In this document: positions 42,266-50,951 of the stretch, in pieces | How the letters are laid out: the number at the start of each line of letters is the position of its first letter | Numbering within the stretch: position 1 is the first letter of the stretch | Position numbers and translations under genes: made by a program | Assembly (NCBI GenBank): GCA_041946965.1 | Contig: JBHGBM010000003.1 | Location: 62,001 to 126,000 of the forward strand | Source: JBHGBM01 sp041946965 | Lineage (GTDB): Bacteria; Acidobacteriota; Terriglobia; Bryobacterales; Bryobacteraceae | Direction of reading: 5' to 3' | DNA length: 64,000 nucleotides | The notes under the pieces: model-generated | What the model was told of the DNA's origin: nothing | What the model saw: the letters and a program-made list of their open reading frames with translations, nothing else | Databases searched by the model: none

Positions 42266-45200
42266 CTACCAGAGCAGGCGCAGCGTAAGCTGGAGCACCC
42301 TGGGGTCGTCCACCGAGTTCCGCATGCTGATCAGGCCGCTCGACGCCCCCGGCATCGGCATGCCGGGCATGTTCAGCACGTTGAAGAAATCCGCGTTGAA
42401 GCGGAGCTTGAGCTGTTCGGTGATGGGAACCATCTTGTACAGCGAGGCGTCCACGGACCAGTTCATGGGCCCGAGCCGCCACTGGTTGCGCCACGGGTGC
42501 AGACCGCTATCGTAGCCCACAGGCTGCTGCGTGCCGTTCTTCAGCTTCACGAACACGATGTTCGATCCCAGGTACTGGTATTCCGGATCGTTCGGGTTGC
42601 CGCCGTCGGGAGGAATGGGCCGGATGGGCGCGAAAGCCGCCTTGTAATCGGCGGGAACGCCCATCACGCCGTTCGGCTTGCCGCTTGCGTCGTAGCTGTT
42701 GATGCGGTTGGCCGGCAGGTACCCGTTGAAATAGAGATAGCCGCGCACGCATTGCCCGCTCCGGCAATCCTCCACCGGGTACTTCGTGCCATAGAACTGC
42801 GGCTCGCTCAAATAACCCCAGGAATCGGCCGGCATTTCCCACCACCGGCTGTTCAGATTTCCTGTTCCGGCAAGTTGCCAGCCGCCGGCGATCCGGTTCA
42901 GAACCGGGCCGGCGCTCCGGGCGAAGCGCTTGCCGCGTCCGAACGGCAAATCCACGAGCCAGTTCCAGCGGACGCGATGCCGGGGAATTTCGGAATCGAG
43001 ATGCGAGTTGAGAAACTTGTTGCGCTCGTCGAAGTCCTGGGGCACGGCGCCGTCCAGGTACAGCCAGGGGTCCTTCATGAAGTCGTCGCGCCAGGAGTTG
43101 CCGCCCATGCGCCAGGCTTTGCTCCTCAAATAGAAGAACTGAAAGCCGACGCCGCGGGAGAAGCGCCGCTCGAACTCCACCTGAAAGCCGTGGAAATTCG
43201 ACTTGCCGGTCTTGAGCTGCACTTCGAGGTTGCCGTACGGCTCGGAGCTGTAGGGCCGGCGCGCGACGCCGGCTCTCTCGCCCGTGGGCAGCGGAAGCCC
43301 CGTCTTGACGAACCAGATGTAGTCGCTCATCGGGTCGTTGTAGTTGTACATCTGGTCGAGGTCGAAGCCGTGGTTCCCCAACAGCGAAAGCCTCAGAACG
43401 GTGTTGGAAATGATCTCCCGCTCGAGCGTCACATTCCACTGGTCGATCTTGGTCACGGGCTGGTAGGGGTCGTAATAGGAAGCGCCGATGGATCCCACGT
43501 TGCCGATCACCGGCTTGTCCGCGGAGATCATGTTCCTGGCGTTCTTCCCCACCACGTAGACGGGCGCGTTGCGCAGCAGGTAGTTCGGCAACCCGTCCGG
43601 GCTCTCCGCCGCGTTGTTCATGTTGATCGTGTAATTCACGTTCAACGGCGCGTTGCTGCGGGCGCGGGCGTAATAACCGCCGACGGGGACCGGATAGGCG
43701 AAGCGCGAATAGCCGCCGCGCAGAACGATCGCCTTCTGCGCGCTGGTGAGCCGGTAGGCGAAGCCCAGGCGTGGAAGAACGTTCACGCGGTCGGTGTAAA
43801 TGGTCTCGTCCGGCATGCCCGCCTGCTGGGGCGTGGTGAACTTCACCCCCAGCCGGGTGTAGGCCTGGATCACCGCGGGGTTGATTACGTCCATGGCATA
43901 CAGTCTGTCGAGCGGCTGCCCCACGACGATGGACATGGTTTTCCGGTCGAAACTGGTCATGAGGTTGTCGCGTTCCGCCATGATGGGAAACGATTCGAAG
44001 CGCACACCCAGGTTCAGGGTCAGCCGCGAACTGACCTTGAAGTTGTCCTGCAAGTAGCCAGCATACTCGGGCCCCTGGAAATGGAACCAGGGCCGCGTCT
44101 TGTTGACCCGCGACAAGCCCGGGACGCCCAGAAAGAAATTGGCGATCTCGTGCCCCGTACGGGCCACCGCGGCGTACCGCGAGCCGGATCTGCTGTCATA
44201 GAGAGAGGTCGCCAGGCTGCTGAACTGGTGCATGCCGCGGACATACTGTTCCTGGGGACGGATGTCGGCCCAGTTATAGCGGTACGACCCGCCGAAATCG
44301 ACCTCGTGCCGCTTCCAGACCTTGGTCATGTTCTGCTGCACGGTCAGGATCCTGGTGCCGTCGATGAAGCTCTGGTTGCTCTCTCCCGTGCCGATGTCCA
44401 ATCCGACGTTGTTGAGTTCGGGGAAACCCAGGCGGTTGAAGGGATTCGGCAGGCCGAGCAGAGCGGCGTAGTCCTTCGTCTGGTCGCCGGTGAGGTTGGT
44501 GCGCAACTCGTTGGCGCGGTTCACCGTGGTTTCGGAGAAGAAGGTCGGGCTGAACATGCGCGTCCAGGAAGCCGCGATGGTCCGGTTGGGCGTATCGAGC
44601 AGGCGGATGTTCGTGGAGCGGTCGAGCGCCACCGGCGCACTGGCGTTGTTCTTGAAGGTCTGAAGAGCGGTGCTTTGCGTATACCGCACGAATACCTGGT
44701 CGTTATCGGAGAGCCGGTGGTCCACGCGCAGCGTGCCGGTATGGTCGTCGCGATTGCTCGGAGCCGGGGCGAAGTAGTTGTCGGCAACCAGCGGGTTGAT
44801 GCCCGCCAGGGTCGGCTCCGGCATGATCTTGAACATGTACTCGGCCATGGGGCTGCGCATGGTGAGCGGGATGCGGTTATTCGGGAAGGGTGTGCGGCTC
44901 CAGCCGGCCGCGGAAGAGTACGGGTCGTACAGGGTGTACCTGCGCCCGGCGCCGTCGATGAGCCCGCTGAAGTCGCCCTGCTCCATCTCGGCCGTGGGCA
45001 AAGCCGACGATGCGGTGTTGTACTGCCGGCGCGCGTACCGTTCATACGCCATGAAGAAGAACGTCCGGTTGCGGCCGTTGTAGATCTTGGGCAAGACCAC
45101 CGGCCCGCCGCCGGACGCGCCGAACTCGTTGCGGATGAGCGGCGGCGCCTTGGTGTAGAAGTCCTCCCGCGCGCGCGCCAGGCCGAGGCCGTTGTTGCGG

Positions 45201-45943
45201 GCGGTCTCAAACAGCGCGCCGTGCAGGGTGTTCGTGCCGCTCTTGGTCTTGATGATGGCCTTGGCGGGGCGATTGCTCTTGGCCGAGGCGTTGTTGGTCT
45301 CCATGCGGAACTCTTCCACGGTGTCGAGCCCGGGCATGCGCGCATAGCCTCCGCCGCGGCGGAAGTCCGCCGTGGTGGCTCCGTCCTGAACGTACTCCAT
45401 GGACCCTTCGGCCATACCGTAAATGCGGATGGCGCCGCTGCCGCCGCCGAGTTCGGCGCCGGGCGTGGTGATCTGGATCAAGGTGGAAAGGGAGCGTCCG
45501 TCCAGCGGCAACTGCTCCACGCGCTCCTGCTCGATGGTGGTCCCGAGCGTGGCGTTGCTGGTCGTGACCAGCGCGGTCACGTCGCCCACCACGGTGATCG
45601 CGGTGGCGGTGGAGGCCACCTGGAGTTCAATATTGAGCGAGGCGGATTGGCCCGTCTGGAGCACGAGTTGGCCCGACCAGGGCTGCATGCCCGCCGAACG
45701 CGTCTCGAGCGTGTAGCGGCCCGGCAGCAGGGAAGGAAAGACATACAGACCGGCGTCATTGGCGATGGCCGTGTGCTTGGCGCCCGTCCCGGCGTGAAGG
45801 GCAGTCACCTCGGCGCGCGGGATCACCGCGCTGCTCGCATCTCTGACCAGGCCGCGAAGACTCGCGGCCCCCGTTTGGGCCGACAATATGCAGCCGCCGA
45901 ACCACAACAGCACGGGAAGGAAAGATGAAATGCGTTTCGACAT
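42266..45943 (-). CDS. TonB-dependent receptor with carboxypeptidase-regulatory-like domain (1)
   Basis: A 1225-residue outer-membrane receptor. ATG 45943 gives a signal peptide (residues 1-23, ending CILSAQ). Next comes a beta-sandwich domain (about 28-115; GLVRDASSAVIPRAEVTAL), a plug region (VEEFRMETNNASAKSNRPAK and KSGTNTLHGALFETARN) and a barrel of about 900 residues ending in an aromatic (LRLLW). This is the Oar-like type common in acidobacteria, without SusD. It presumably imports oligosaccharides or other large nutrients. It is convergent with the GHMP-like gene (1 nt gap) and divergent from the glycyl radical enzyme gene. Confidence 0.93.
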   Translation of the reverse strand: MSKRISSFLPVLLWFGGCILSAQTGAASLRGLVRDASSAVIPRAEVTALHAGTGAKHTAIANDAGLYVFPSLLPGRYTLETRSAGMQPWSGQLVLQTGQSASLNIELQVASTATAITVVGDVTALVTTSNATLGTTIEQERVEQLPLDGRSLSTLIQITTPGAELGGGSGAIRIYGMAEGSMEYVQDGATTADFRRGGGYARMPGLDTVEEFRMETNNASAKSNRPAKAIIKTKSGTNTLHGALFETARNNGLGLARAREDFYTKAPPLIRNEFGASGGGPVVLPKIYNGRNRTFFFMAYERYARRQYNTASSALPTAEMEQGDFSGLIDGAGRRYTLYDPYSSAAGWSRTPFPNNRIPLTMRSPMAEYMFKIMPEPTLAGINPLVADNYFAPAPSNRDDHTGTLRVDHRLSDNDQVFVRYTQSTALQTFKNNASAPVALDRSTNIRLLDTPNRTIAASWTRMFSPTFFSETTVNRANELRTNLTGDQTKDYAALLGLPNPFNRLGFPELNNVGLDIGTGESNQSFIDGTRILTVQQNMTKVWKRHEVDFGGSYRYNWADIRPQEQYVRGMHQFSSLATSLYDSRSGSRYAAVARTGHEIANFFLGVPGLSRVNKTRPWFHFQGPEYAGYLQDNFKVSSRLTLNLGVRFESFPIMAERDNLMTSFDRKTMSIVVGQPLDRLYAMDVINPAVIQAYTRLGVKFTTPQQAGMPDETIYTDRVNVLPRLGFAYRLTSAQKAIVLRGGYSRFAYPVPVGGYYARARSNAPLNVNYTINMNNAAESPDGLPNYLLRNAPVYVVGKNARNMISADKPVIGNVGSIGASYYDPYQPVTKIDQWNVTLEREIISNTVLRLSLLGNHGFDLDQMYNYNDPMSDYIWFVKTGLPLPTGERAGVARRPYSSEPYGNLEVQLKTGKSNFHGFQVEFERRFSRGVGFQFFYLRSKAWRMGGNSWRDDFMKDPWLYLDGAVPQDFDERNKFLNSHLDSEIPRHRVRWNWLVDLPFGRGKRFARSAGPVLNRIAGGWQLAGTGNLNSRWWEMPADSWGYLSEPQFYGTKYPVEDCRSGQCVRGYLYFNGYLPANRINSYDASGKPNGVMGVPADYKAAFAPIRPIPPDGGNPNDPEYQYLGSNIVFVKLKNGTQQPVGYDSGLHPWRNQWRLGPMNWSVDASLYKMVPITEQLKLRFNADFFNVLNMPGMPMPGASSGLISMRNSVDDPRVLQLTLRLLW

Positions 45944-46024
45944 GTTGTTTCCGGACGAAGTATAGCTGAAAGCGCCGGGAATGTCCGCCGCGCCGCGAGA
46001 ACGCGGGATAATCGAACTGGAGAC

Positions 46025-48355
46025 ATGACACTCATGGATTGCCTCACACGGCGCGGGTTCCTCTCGGCGGCCTCCGCCGCGCCGTTGTTTGCCGGAGCGG
46101 CGCGGCCGTCGTCGCCGGCCATGGGCGAGCTGCGGCGCGACATTCTCGGCACGCTCGACTATCCCCGCGTGGCGCTGCACCGGGCGCGCGTGTTCACGCG
46201 CGTATTCCAGGAGACCGAAGGCAAGCCCTGGGAAGTCCGCAAGGCCATGGCGCTGCGTGAACATTTCCGGACCGTGCCGCTGTACCTGCGTCCCGGCGAC
46301 CGCCTGGCCGGCTCCATCTGCGAGACGCCGGGGGCCATGTCGCTGATGGCCGAGTTGGGATTCGGCGAGATCGGCACGAACATGAACCCGCAATGGCGCG
46401 GCTACCTGAAGGGCAAAGTGCCGCCCGAGATCTTCGAGTACTGGAAGACGCGCAACCTGTGGGGACGGTTCGCGGCCGCCAATCCCGGCCAACCCGCACC
46501 CTTCCCTCCCGATTCCGGGCGCATGGCGCCGTATAAGTTCATCTCCAATCAGGGCCACCTGAGTCCCAGCTACGGCGAGCTGTTGCGGATCGGGCTTGGC
46601 GGCATGCTGAAGCGCGTGCGCGAGCGCAAGGCCGGCGAGCGGGATCCGGAAAAGGTTGCGTTCCTGGCCGCCGCCGAGGAGTCGCTCTGCGGCGTCTCCG
46701 AGTGGATCGGGCGCTATTCGAAATTCCTGAAGGGCGGCCTCGCGCGGATTGCCGCGAAGGTCGCCGCCGAGCCGCCCTCCACCTTTCACGAGGCGATGCA
46801 GTTGATCTGGTTCGCGCACCAGGCGATTCACATCGAAGGCCACGGCTGGTCCTGCGCGCCCGATCACATCGACCGGCTGCTGCTTCCCTACTATGAAGCG
46901 GACCGGAAGGCGGGACGCCTCACCGACGCCGAGGCGCTGGCGTTGTGCGAGAACTTCGTGCTGAAGATGCTCGACAACACCTATTGGGGTCCGCTCGAGC
47001 TGACCCAGGGACTTTGCGTGGGAGGCTCAACGCCGGACGGCCAGGATCTGACCAACCGTCTCTCGTGGCTGTTCATCGAAGGTGGAACCAATCTCGCGCT
47101 GCCGGAGCCGCTGCTCTGGATCCGCTGGCACCCGCGCATCAACCAGGAATTTTTCGATTTCTGCCTCTCCCGCCTGGCGCGACACACCTGTTTTCCGCTG
47201 ATGTGGAACGACAAGGTGGTCCCGCGGGGCTTCATGGAGTTGGGCGTCTCGCGCGAGGATGCCTACAACTACATCGCCGTAGGGTGCAACGAACTGGCCA
47301 TTCCCGGACAGTGCTATTTCAATCCGTGCGCGAGCGCGAATTACCTGCGGTCGATCGAGCTGGCGCTCACCTCGGGGAAAGGCTATCGCGGCGACGGCCG
47401 GAAGCCACTGGCGCCGCCCGCCGCCGCGCTTGCCACGTTCGAGAGCTTCGCGGCCGCCGTGGGCGCTTATCTCCGCGACAGCATAGACAAGAGCTACCGC
47501 GCCGATATGCGGGTGCTGAAGGCGACCATGGAGTGGGGCCGCACTCCGTTTACCTCCTGCTTCTTCGACGGGTGCATCGAACGGGCTCGCGACATGGCGC
47601 TCGGCACGAAGTACAACATTCTCTCCTGCGGCGGCATCTTCTTCGCCAACGCCGTGGATTGCCTGGCGGCGATCCGGGCGGTGGTCTACGAGCGCAAGGA
47701 GGCGACCCTCGAAGAAGTGGCCGCCGCGTGCAAGGCCAACTTCAAGGGATACGAGCCGTTGCGCGCCAAGCTGTTGGCCGCGCCGAAACACGGCAATGAC
47801 GACCCGCGCGTGGACGATATCGTCCGGCTGGTGGAACGGCTGCGCGACGAGCCCATGAAGGAGATCTGCCGCGACCCGCGCGACGGCACGAAATTCGGCA
47901 ACGTCCACATCACGAAGGCGAGCGCCGTGCTTACCGGCAAAGTAACGCCGGCAACGCCGGACGGGCGGCTGGCGGGCACGCCGCTGGCGAGTTCCGTGGC
48001 GGCATCGGCGGGCGCCGAGCGCAGCGGTCCCACCGCCTTGCTGAACTCCGTGTGCAAGCTCCAGGCGGCGAAAAGCTGGCAGAGCGGCTACCAGGTGAAC
48101 GTGCGGTTCCAGAACAGCATGCTGGCCGAGGCGGCCAATCGCCGGAAGGTCCGCGCCATGCTCAACGTGTACTTCAACAACGGCGGTCAGGAGATGCAGA
48201 TCAACTGCATCGATACGGAGATGCTCCGCGCCGCGCAGAAGAACCCGGGCCAGTACCGCGACCTGGTGGTGCGCGTGGCCGGGTTCAGCGAATTCTTCGT
48301 GAACCTCACGCCGGAGATGCAGGAAGAGATCATCGCCCGCACCGCCCACATGTGA
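46025..48355 (+). CDS. Glycyl radical enzyme (PFL/dehydratase family) with Tat-like signal
   Basis: A 776-residue protein with both hallmarks of glycyl radical enzymes: catalytic Cys421 in AVGCNELAIPG (with Glu423, as in diol- and hydroxyproline-dehydratase types) and radical-carrying Gly753 in RVAGFSEFFVNL. Other family blocks are FHEAMQLIWFAHQAIHIEGHG, TPATPDGRLAG and FNNGGQEMQIN. The N-terminus is a Tat-like signal (TRRGFLSAASA, residues 8-18). GGAG lies 2 nt before ATG 46025 and 11 nt before a second ATG (46034), so both likely starts include the signal; a third ATG (46121) without ribosome site would remove it. No activating radical-SAM enzyme is in the window. Substrate unknown; activity would need low oxygen. 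Confidence 0.9.
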   Translation: MTLMDCLTRRGFLSAASAAPLFAGAARPSSPAMGELRRDILGTLDYPRVALHRARVFTRVFQETEGKPWEVRKAMALREHFRTVPLYLRPGDRLAGSICETPGAMSLMAELGFGEIGTNMNPQWRGYLKGKVPPEIFEYWKTRNLWGRFAAANPGQPAPFPPDSGRMAPYKFISNQGHLSPSYGELLRIGLGGMLKRVRERKAGERDPEKVAFLAAAEESLCGVSEWIGRYSKFLKGGLARIAAKVAAEPPSTFHEAMQLIWFAHQAIHIEGHGWSCAPDHIDRLLLPYYEADRKAGRLTDAEALALCENFVLKMLDNTYWGPLELTQGLCVGGSTPDGQDLTNRLSWLFIEGGTNLALPEPLLWIRWHPRINQEFFDFCLSRLARHTCFPLMWNDKVVPRGFMELGVSREDAYNYIAVGCNELAIPGQCYFNPCASANYLRSIELALTSGKGYRGDGRKPLAPPAAALATFESFAAAVGAYLRDSIDKSYRADMRVLKATMEWGRTPFTSCFFDGCIERARDMALGTKYNILSCGGIFFANAVDCLAAIRAVVYERKEATLEEVAAACKANFKGYEPLRAKLLAAPKHGNDDPRVDDIVRLVERLRDEPMKEICRDPRDGTKFGNVHITKASAVLTGKVTPATPDGRLAGTPLASSVAASAGAERSGPTALLNSVCKLQAAKSWQSGYQVNVRFQNSMLAEAANRRKVRAMLNVYFNNGGQEMQINCIDTEMLRAAQKNPGQYRDLVVRVAGFSEFFVNLTPEMQEEIIARTAHM

Positions 48356-48368
48356 GGCGGAAGGCCCC

Positions 48369-50951
48369 CTACGGCAGGTTCGCAACGTCGGCGCCGGCCG
48401 CAAGCTTTTTGCGCACCAGCCCCACCCGGCGTGCGCCCGAATCCTTGGCGTGCATCCAGTACTCGAGCGCGAACCGCACGCTCTCTTCGTAGCCGGCGAG
48501 CGCCAGGCGGTTCGGTCCCGGCGCCGCAGGCATTCCCACCGTGATGACCGCGCCGGCGTTGCTTTGCGGCGCGTCCTGCGCGCTGTAGAGCGCGGCGGGC
48601 CGTCCGGAGGCGCTCTCGATGGTCGCGGCCAGCAGGTACGCGGCCTCCATCTCGATGTTGGGGCAGTTCTCGCCGTAGATCACCGTGACGGGGCGGTTCA
48701 GGTCGAACGCCGCGCCTTCGGGCTGTCCGGGTTTGCGAACTTCGCCCCAGCCGTAGCGTAGGAAGCCGTTCTCGCCTTCAAGCCGCAGGAACAAGTGGTA
48801 GAAGCCGGGCTTGGCGCCGGGCGCGAGAGTTACGCGCACCGGAACTTCGGCCTCGGCGCCGGGGGTGAGCCTCACCACAGCCCGGCCCACGCGCGCACGC
48901 AGGCTCTGGTCGCACTCCACCGAAACCGCCAGCCGCAGCGTCGCTGGGCCGCGGTTGCGCAGCCGGAACCGCACCTCACCGTCGGGCCGCGCGAGGTCGA
49001 GCACGGGATGGTCCGCCGCCAGCACGCGGTTCGGAGCCTCGGGCAGCGAGTAGCGCTCAATCAGCTTCATCAGTTCGAAACCCTCCGGTTTGGGGCGGCG
49101 GCTGAGCCACAGCGGCTCGTATTGCCGTATGCCCTTGCGCGTGTGCGGGTTCACGCACATGGTCTGCTGAAACTGAAACGGATAGAGCTCGCGAATCGAC
49201 CGCGTGGCCAGAAGGTTCTCCATGATCGGCGGGTAGACGCGGGCGCGAGCCTCGGGCGTCATCCGGGTAAGGCCACGCCAGTTCCACTCGGTGTAGATAG
49301 CGTCCTTGCCCTTGCGCGAGGCGTAATTGCCGGCGGCGAGAGCGAACCCGCGGCCGCTCGGAATGGCGTCCAGCGCGTCGATATAGGAGTGCGCGCCCAC
49401 GGCATCGTAGCGCAGCCGCAAGTCGTCCAGGCGGTCGAAGATCCCGGTGTTGAAATGGCCCGTCCAGTGGACTTGCACTTCGGGCGCGGCTTTCTTCACG
49501 GCGTCATAGATGCGCGCCCAGTACTGCGGCCGGTCGAGCGGTATGCCCCAGATCAGCACTTCGTTTTCGATCTCGACACGGCCGATCACGTCCCGGTAGC
49601 GGGCCACGCGCGCGGCGATCTGCTCCGGGCTCCAGTAAGGGAAAGCGGTGCTGAACATGGCGCGCAGCCGCAGGCGCCGGAGTTCCGCGAACAGGAAGTC
49701 GAGGTATTCGAACTGCACCGCCTCGGGGAGTTTGGAGATCACGTCCACGTAGTGCAGCCGGATCACGGAAAACCCCATGGCCTTGGCGATACGCAGATCG
49801 CGGCGGATGTCCGGCGCGAAGTCCTTCCAGCGCGTCACGGTGTCGGCCGAGAGCGGCCAGTAAGCGTCGGTCTGCTGCCCGGGAAGTTTCAGGTCGCCGA
49901 AGTTCTCGCCGAGCGTGGAGTAGGGGAAGTAACTCGTGCCGAACACCACTCCGGGCACGCCGATCTCGATGCGGTCCGCCGCGCGGCCGGTCCAGGTGTT
50001 GTATGCGGTGAACTGCGCGTCAGCCGCTTCGCGCGAGGGCATGGCGGCGGAGAAAACGATGCGCTGCCCATACCGTATCGCGCGGCCGAGGCCGGGCAGG
50101 CAGCTCTCGACGAAGCGGTCGCGGTAGGGCCGGTTCTCGCGGGCGAACTCGCCGATCAGGTACAACGCGCCGCCGGCCGCCTGCGCTTCGTTCTTGAACT
50201 GCGGCAGGCTGGTGTTCAAGAACCGCGGGCTCTTGTTGCGGACCGATTGCGTGTCGTCGAGCGTGGTGGAGAGCGGATCGAAGCCGTTCAGCACCAGCGC
50301 CGCGCTCTTGCGGAAATCAAGCGCCATCCAGTCCAGGCCGTGCTGGAGGGCGTGATGGCGGTCCTTGCCGGCGCTGAAGCGGGTCTTGCCGGAGCGGTCC
50401 AGTTCCTCCGCGCGGTTGTCGTAAGCGAGCATGCGGCGCGCGGCGGCGGGGTGCTCCCACCGTGCGACCACGGCCCCGTACATGCCATACAACCGTTCGG
50501 CGGAATCGTTGCGGAGCGTCATGGACCAGTCGAGAAAGCCGTCCCTCCAGACCCGGGCGCGCAGCGCAACCTCGAATCCGGAACGCCGCGCGGAGGCCTT
50601 CCAGTCCGAGTACATCGCGCTTCCGCCGGAGCGTTTGAAGGCCAGCGGGAGCGGCTCGAAAAGGGAGGCGTGATCGAGGGCGCCGGCGGGCTTCACGATC
50701 AGCGCCCAGGCCAGCCGTCCGGCATCTTCCGGGCCGCAGCGAAGCCGGAGCCCGGGCGCTTCGGGCGCGACGTCGAGCAATGCAACCGGCTTCTGCGGAA
50801 GGATAATCACACTTCCGCCCGCCGCCGGCGCTTGCACCAGGATATCGCCTACCGGAAGCCGGACCGCATACGGGAGGTTATTGACAACTTCGACCCGCGA
50901 TTGCGCCGCCAGCGCGCACGCGCAAAAAACGGAAACCAACAGTCTGGTCAT
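48369..50951 (-). CDS. Secreted clan GH-A glycoside hydrolase-like protein
   Basis: An 860-residue protein with signal peptide (residues 1-17; LLVSVFCACALAAQ). The N-terminal third is beta-rich; a TIM barrel spans about residues 330-600 with both clan GH-A glutamates visible: acid/base Glu464 in VEIENEVLIWG and nucleophile Glu555 in AIYTEWNWRG. A C-terminal beta region and an alpha/beta tail complete it. The family number cannot be fixed by eye. ATG 50951 overlaps the stop of the DUF2264 gene by four bases, making it the last gene of a receptor-led operon. Likely a periplasmic or surface polysaccharide-cleaving enzyme. Confidence 0.8.
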   Translation of the reverse strand: MTRLLVSVFCACALAAQSRVEVVNNLPYAVRLPVGDILVQAPAAGGSVIILPQKPVALLDVAPEAPGLRLRCGPEDAGRLAWALIVKPAGALDHASLFEPLPLAFKRSGGSAMYSDWKASARRSGFEVALRARVWRDGFLDWSMTLRNDSAERLYGMYGAVVARWEHPAAARRMLAYDNRAEELDRSGKTRFSAGKDRHHALQHGLDWMALDFRKSAALVLNGFDPLSTTLDDTQSVRNKSPRFLNTSLPQFKNEAQAAGGALYLIGEFARENRPYRDRFVESCLPGLGRAIRYGQRIVFSAAMPSREAADAQFTAYNTWTGRAADRIEIGVPGVVFGTSYFPYSTLGENFGDLKLPGQQTDAYWPLSADTVTRWKDFAPDIRRDLRIAKAMGFSVIRLHYVDVISKLPEAVQFEYLDFLFAELRRLRLRAMFSTAFPYWSPEQIAARVARYRDVIGRVEIENEVLIWGIPLDRPQYWARIYDAVKKAAPEVQVHWTGHFNTGIFDRLDDLRLRYDAVGAHSYIDALDAIPSGRGFALAAGNYASRKGKDAIYTEWNWRGLTRMTPEARARVYPPIMENLLATRSIRELYPFQFQQTMCVNPHTRKGIRQYEPLWLSRRPKPEGFELMKLIERYSLPEAPNRVLAADHPVLDLARPDGEVRFRLRNRGPATLRLAVSVECDQSLRARVGRAVVRLTPGAEAEVPVRVTLAPGAKPGFYHLFLRLEGENGFLRYGWGEVRKPGQPEGAAFDLNRPVTVIYGENCPNIEMEAAYLLAATIESASGRPAALYSAQDAPQSNAGAVITVGMPAAPGPNRLALAGYEESVRFALEYWMHAKDSGARRVGLVRKKLAAGADVANLP

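Noticed and set aside
42497..45928. 1143-codon open frame antisense to receptor 1
   Set aside because: Low-complexity Arg/His/Val-rich translation with no domain; a shadow caused by high GC at third positions of the real gene.
46121..48355. Shorter start of the glycyl radical enzyme that would drop the Tat-like signal
   Set aside because: ATG 46121 has no ribosome site, while ATG 46025/46034 has GGAG upstream; kept as an alternative to test, not adopted.
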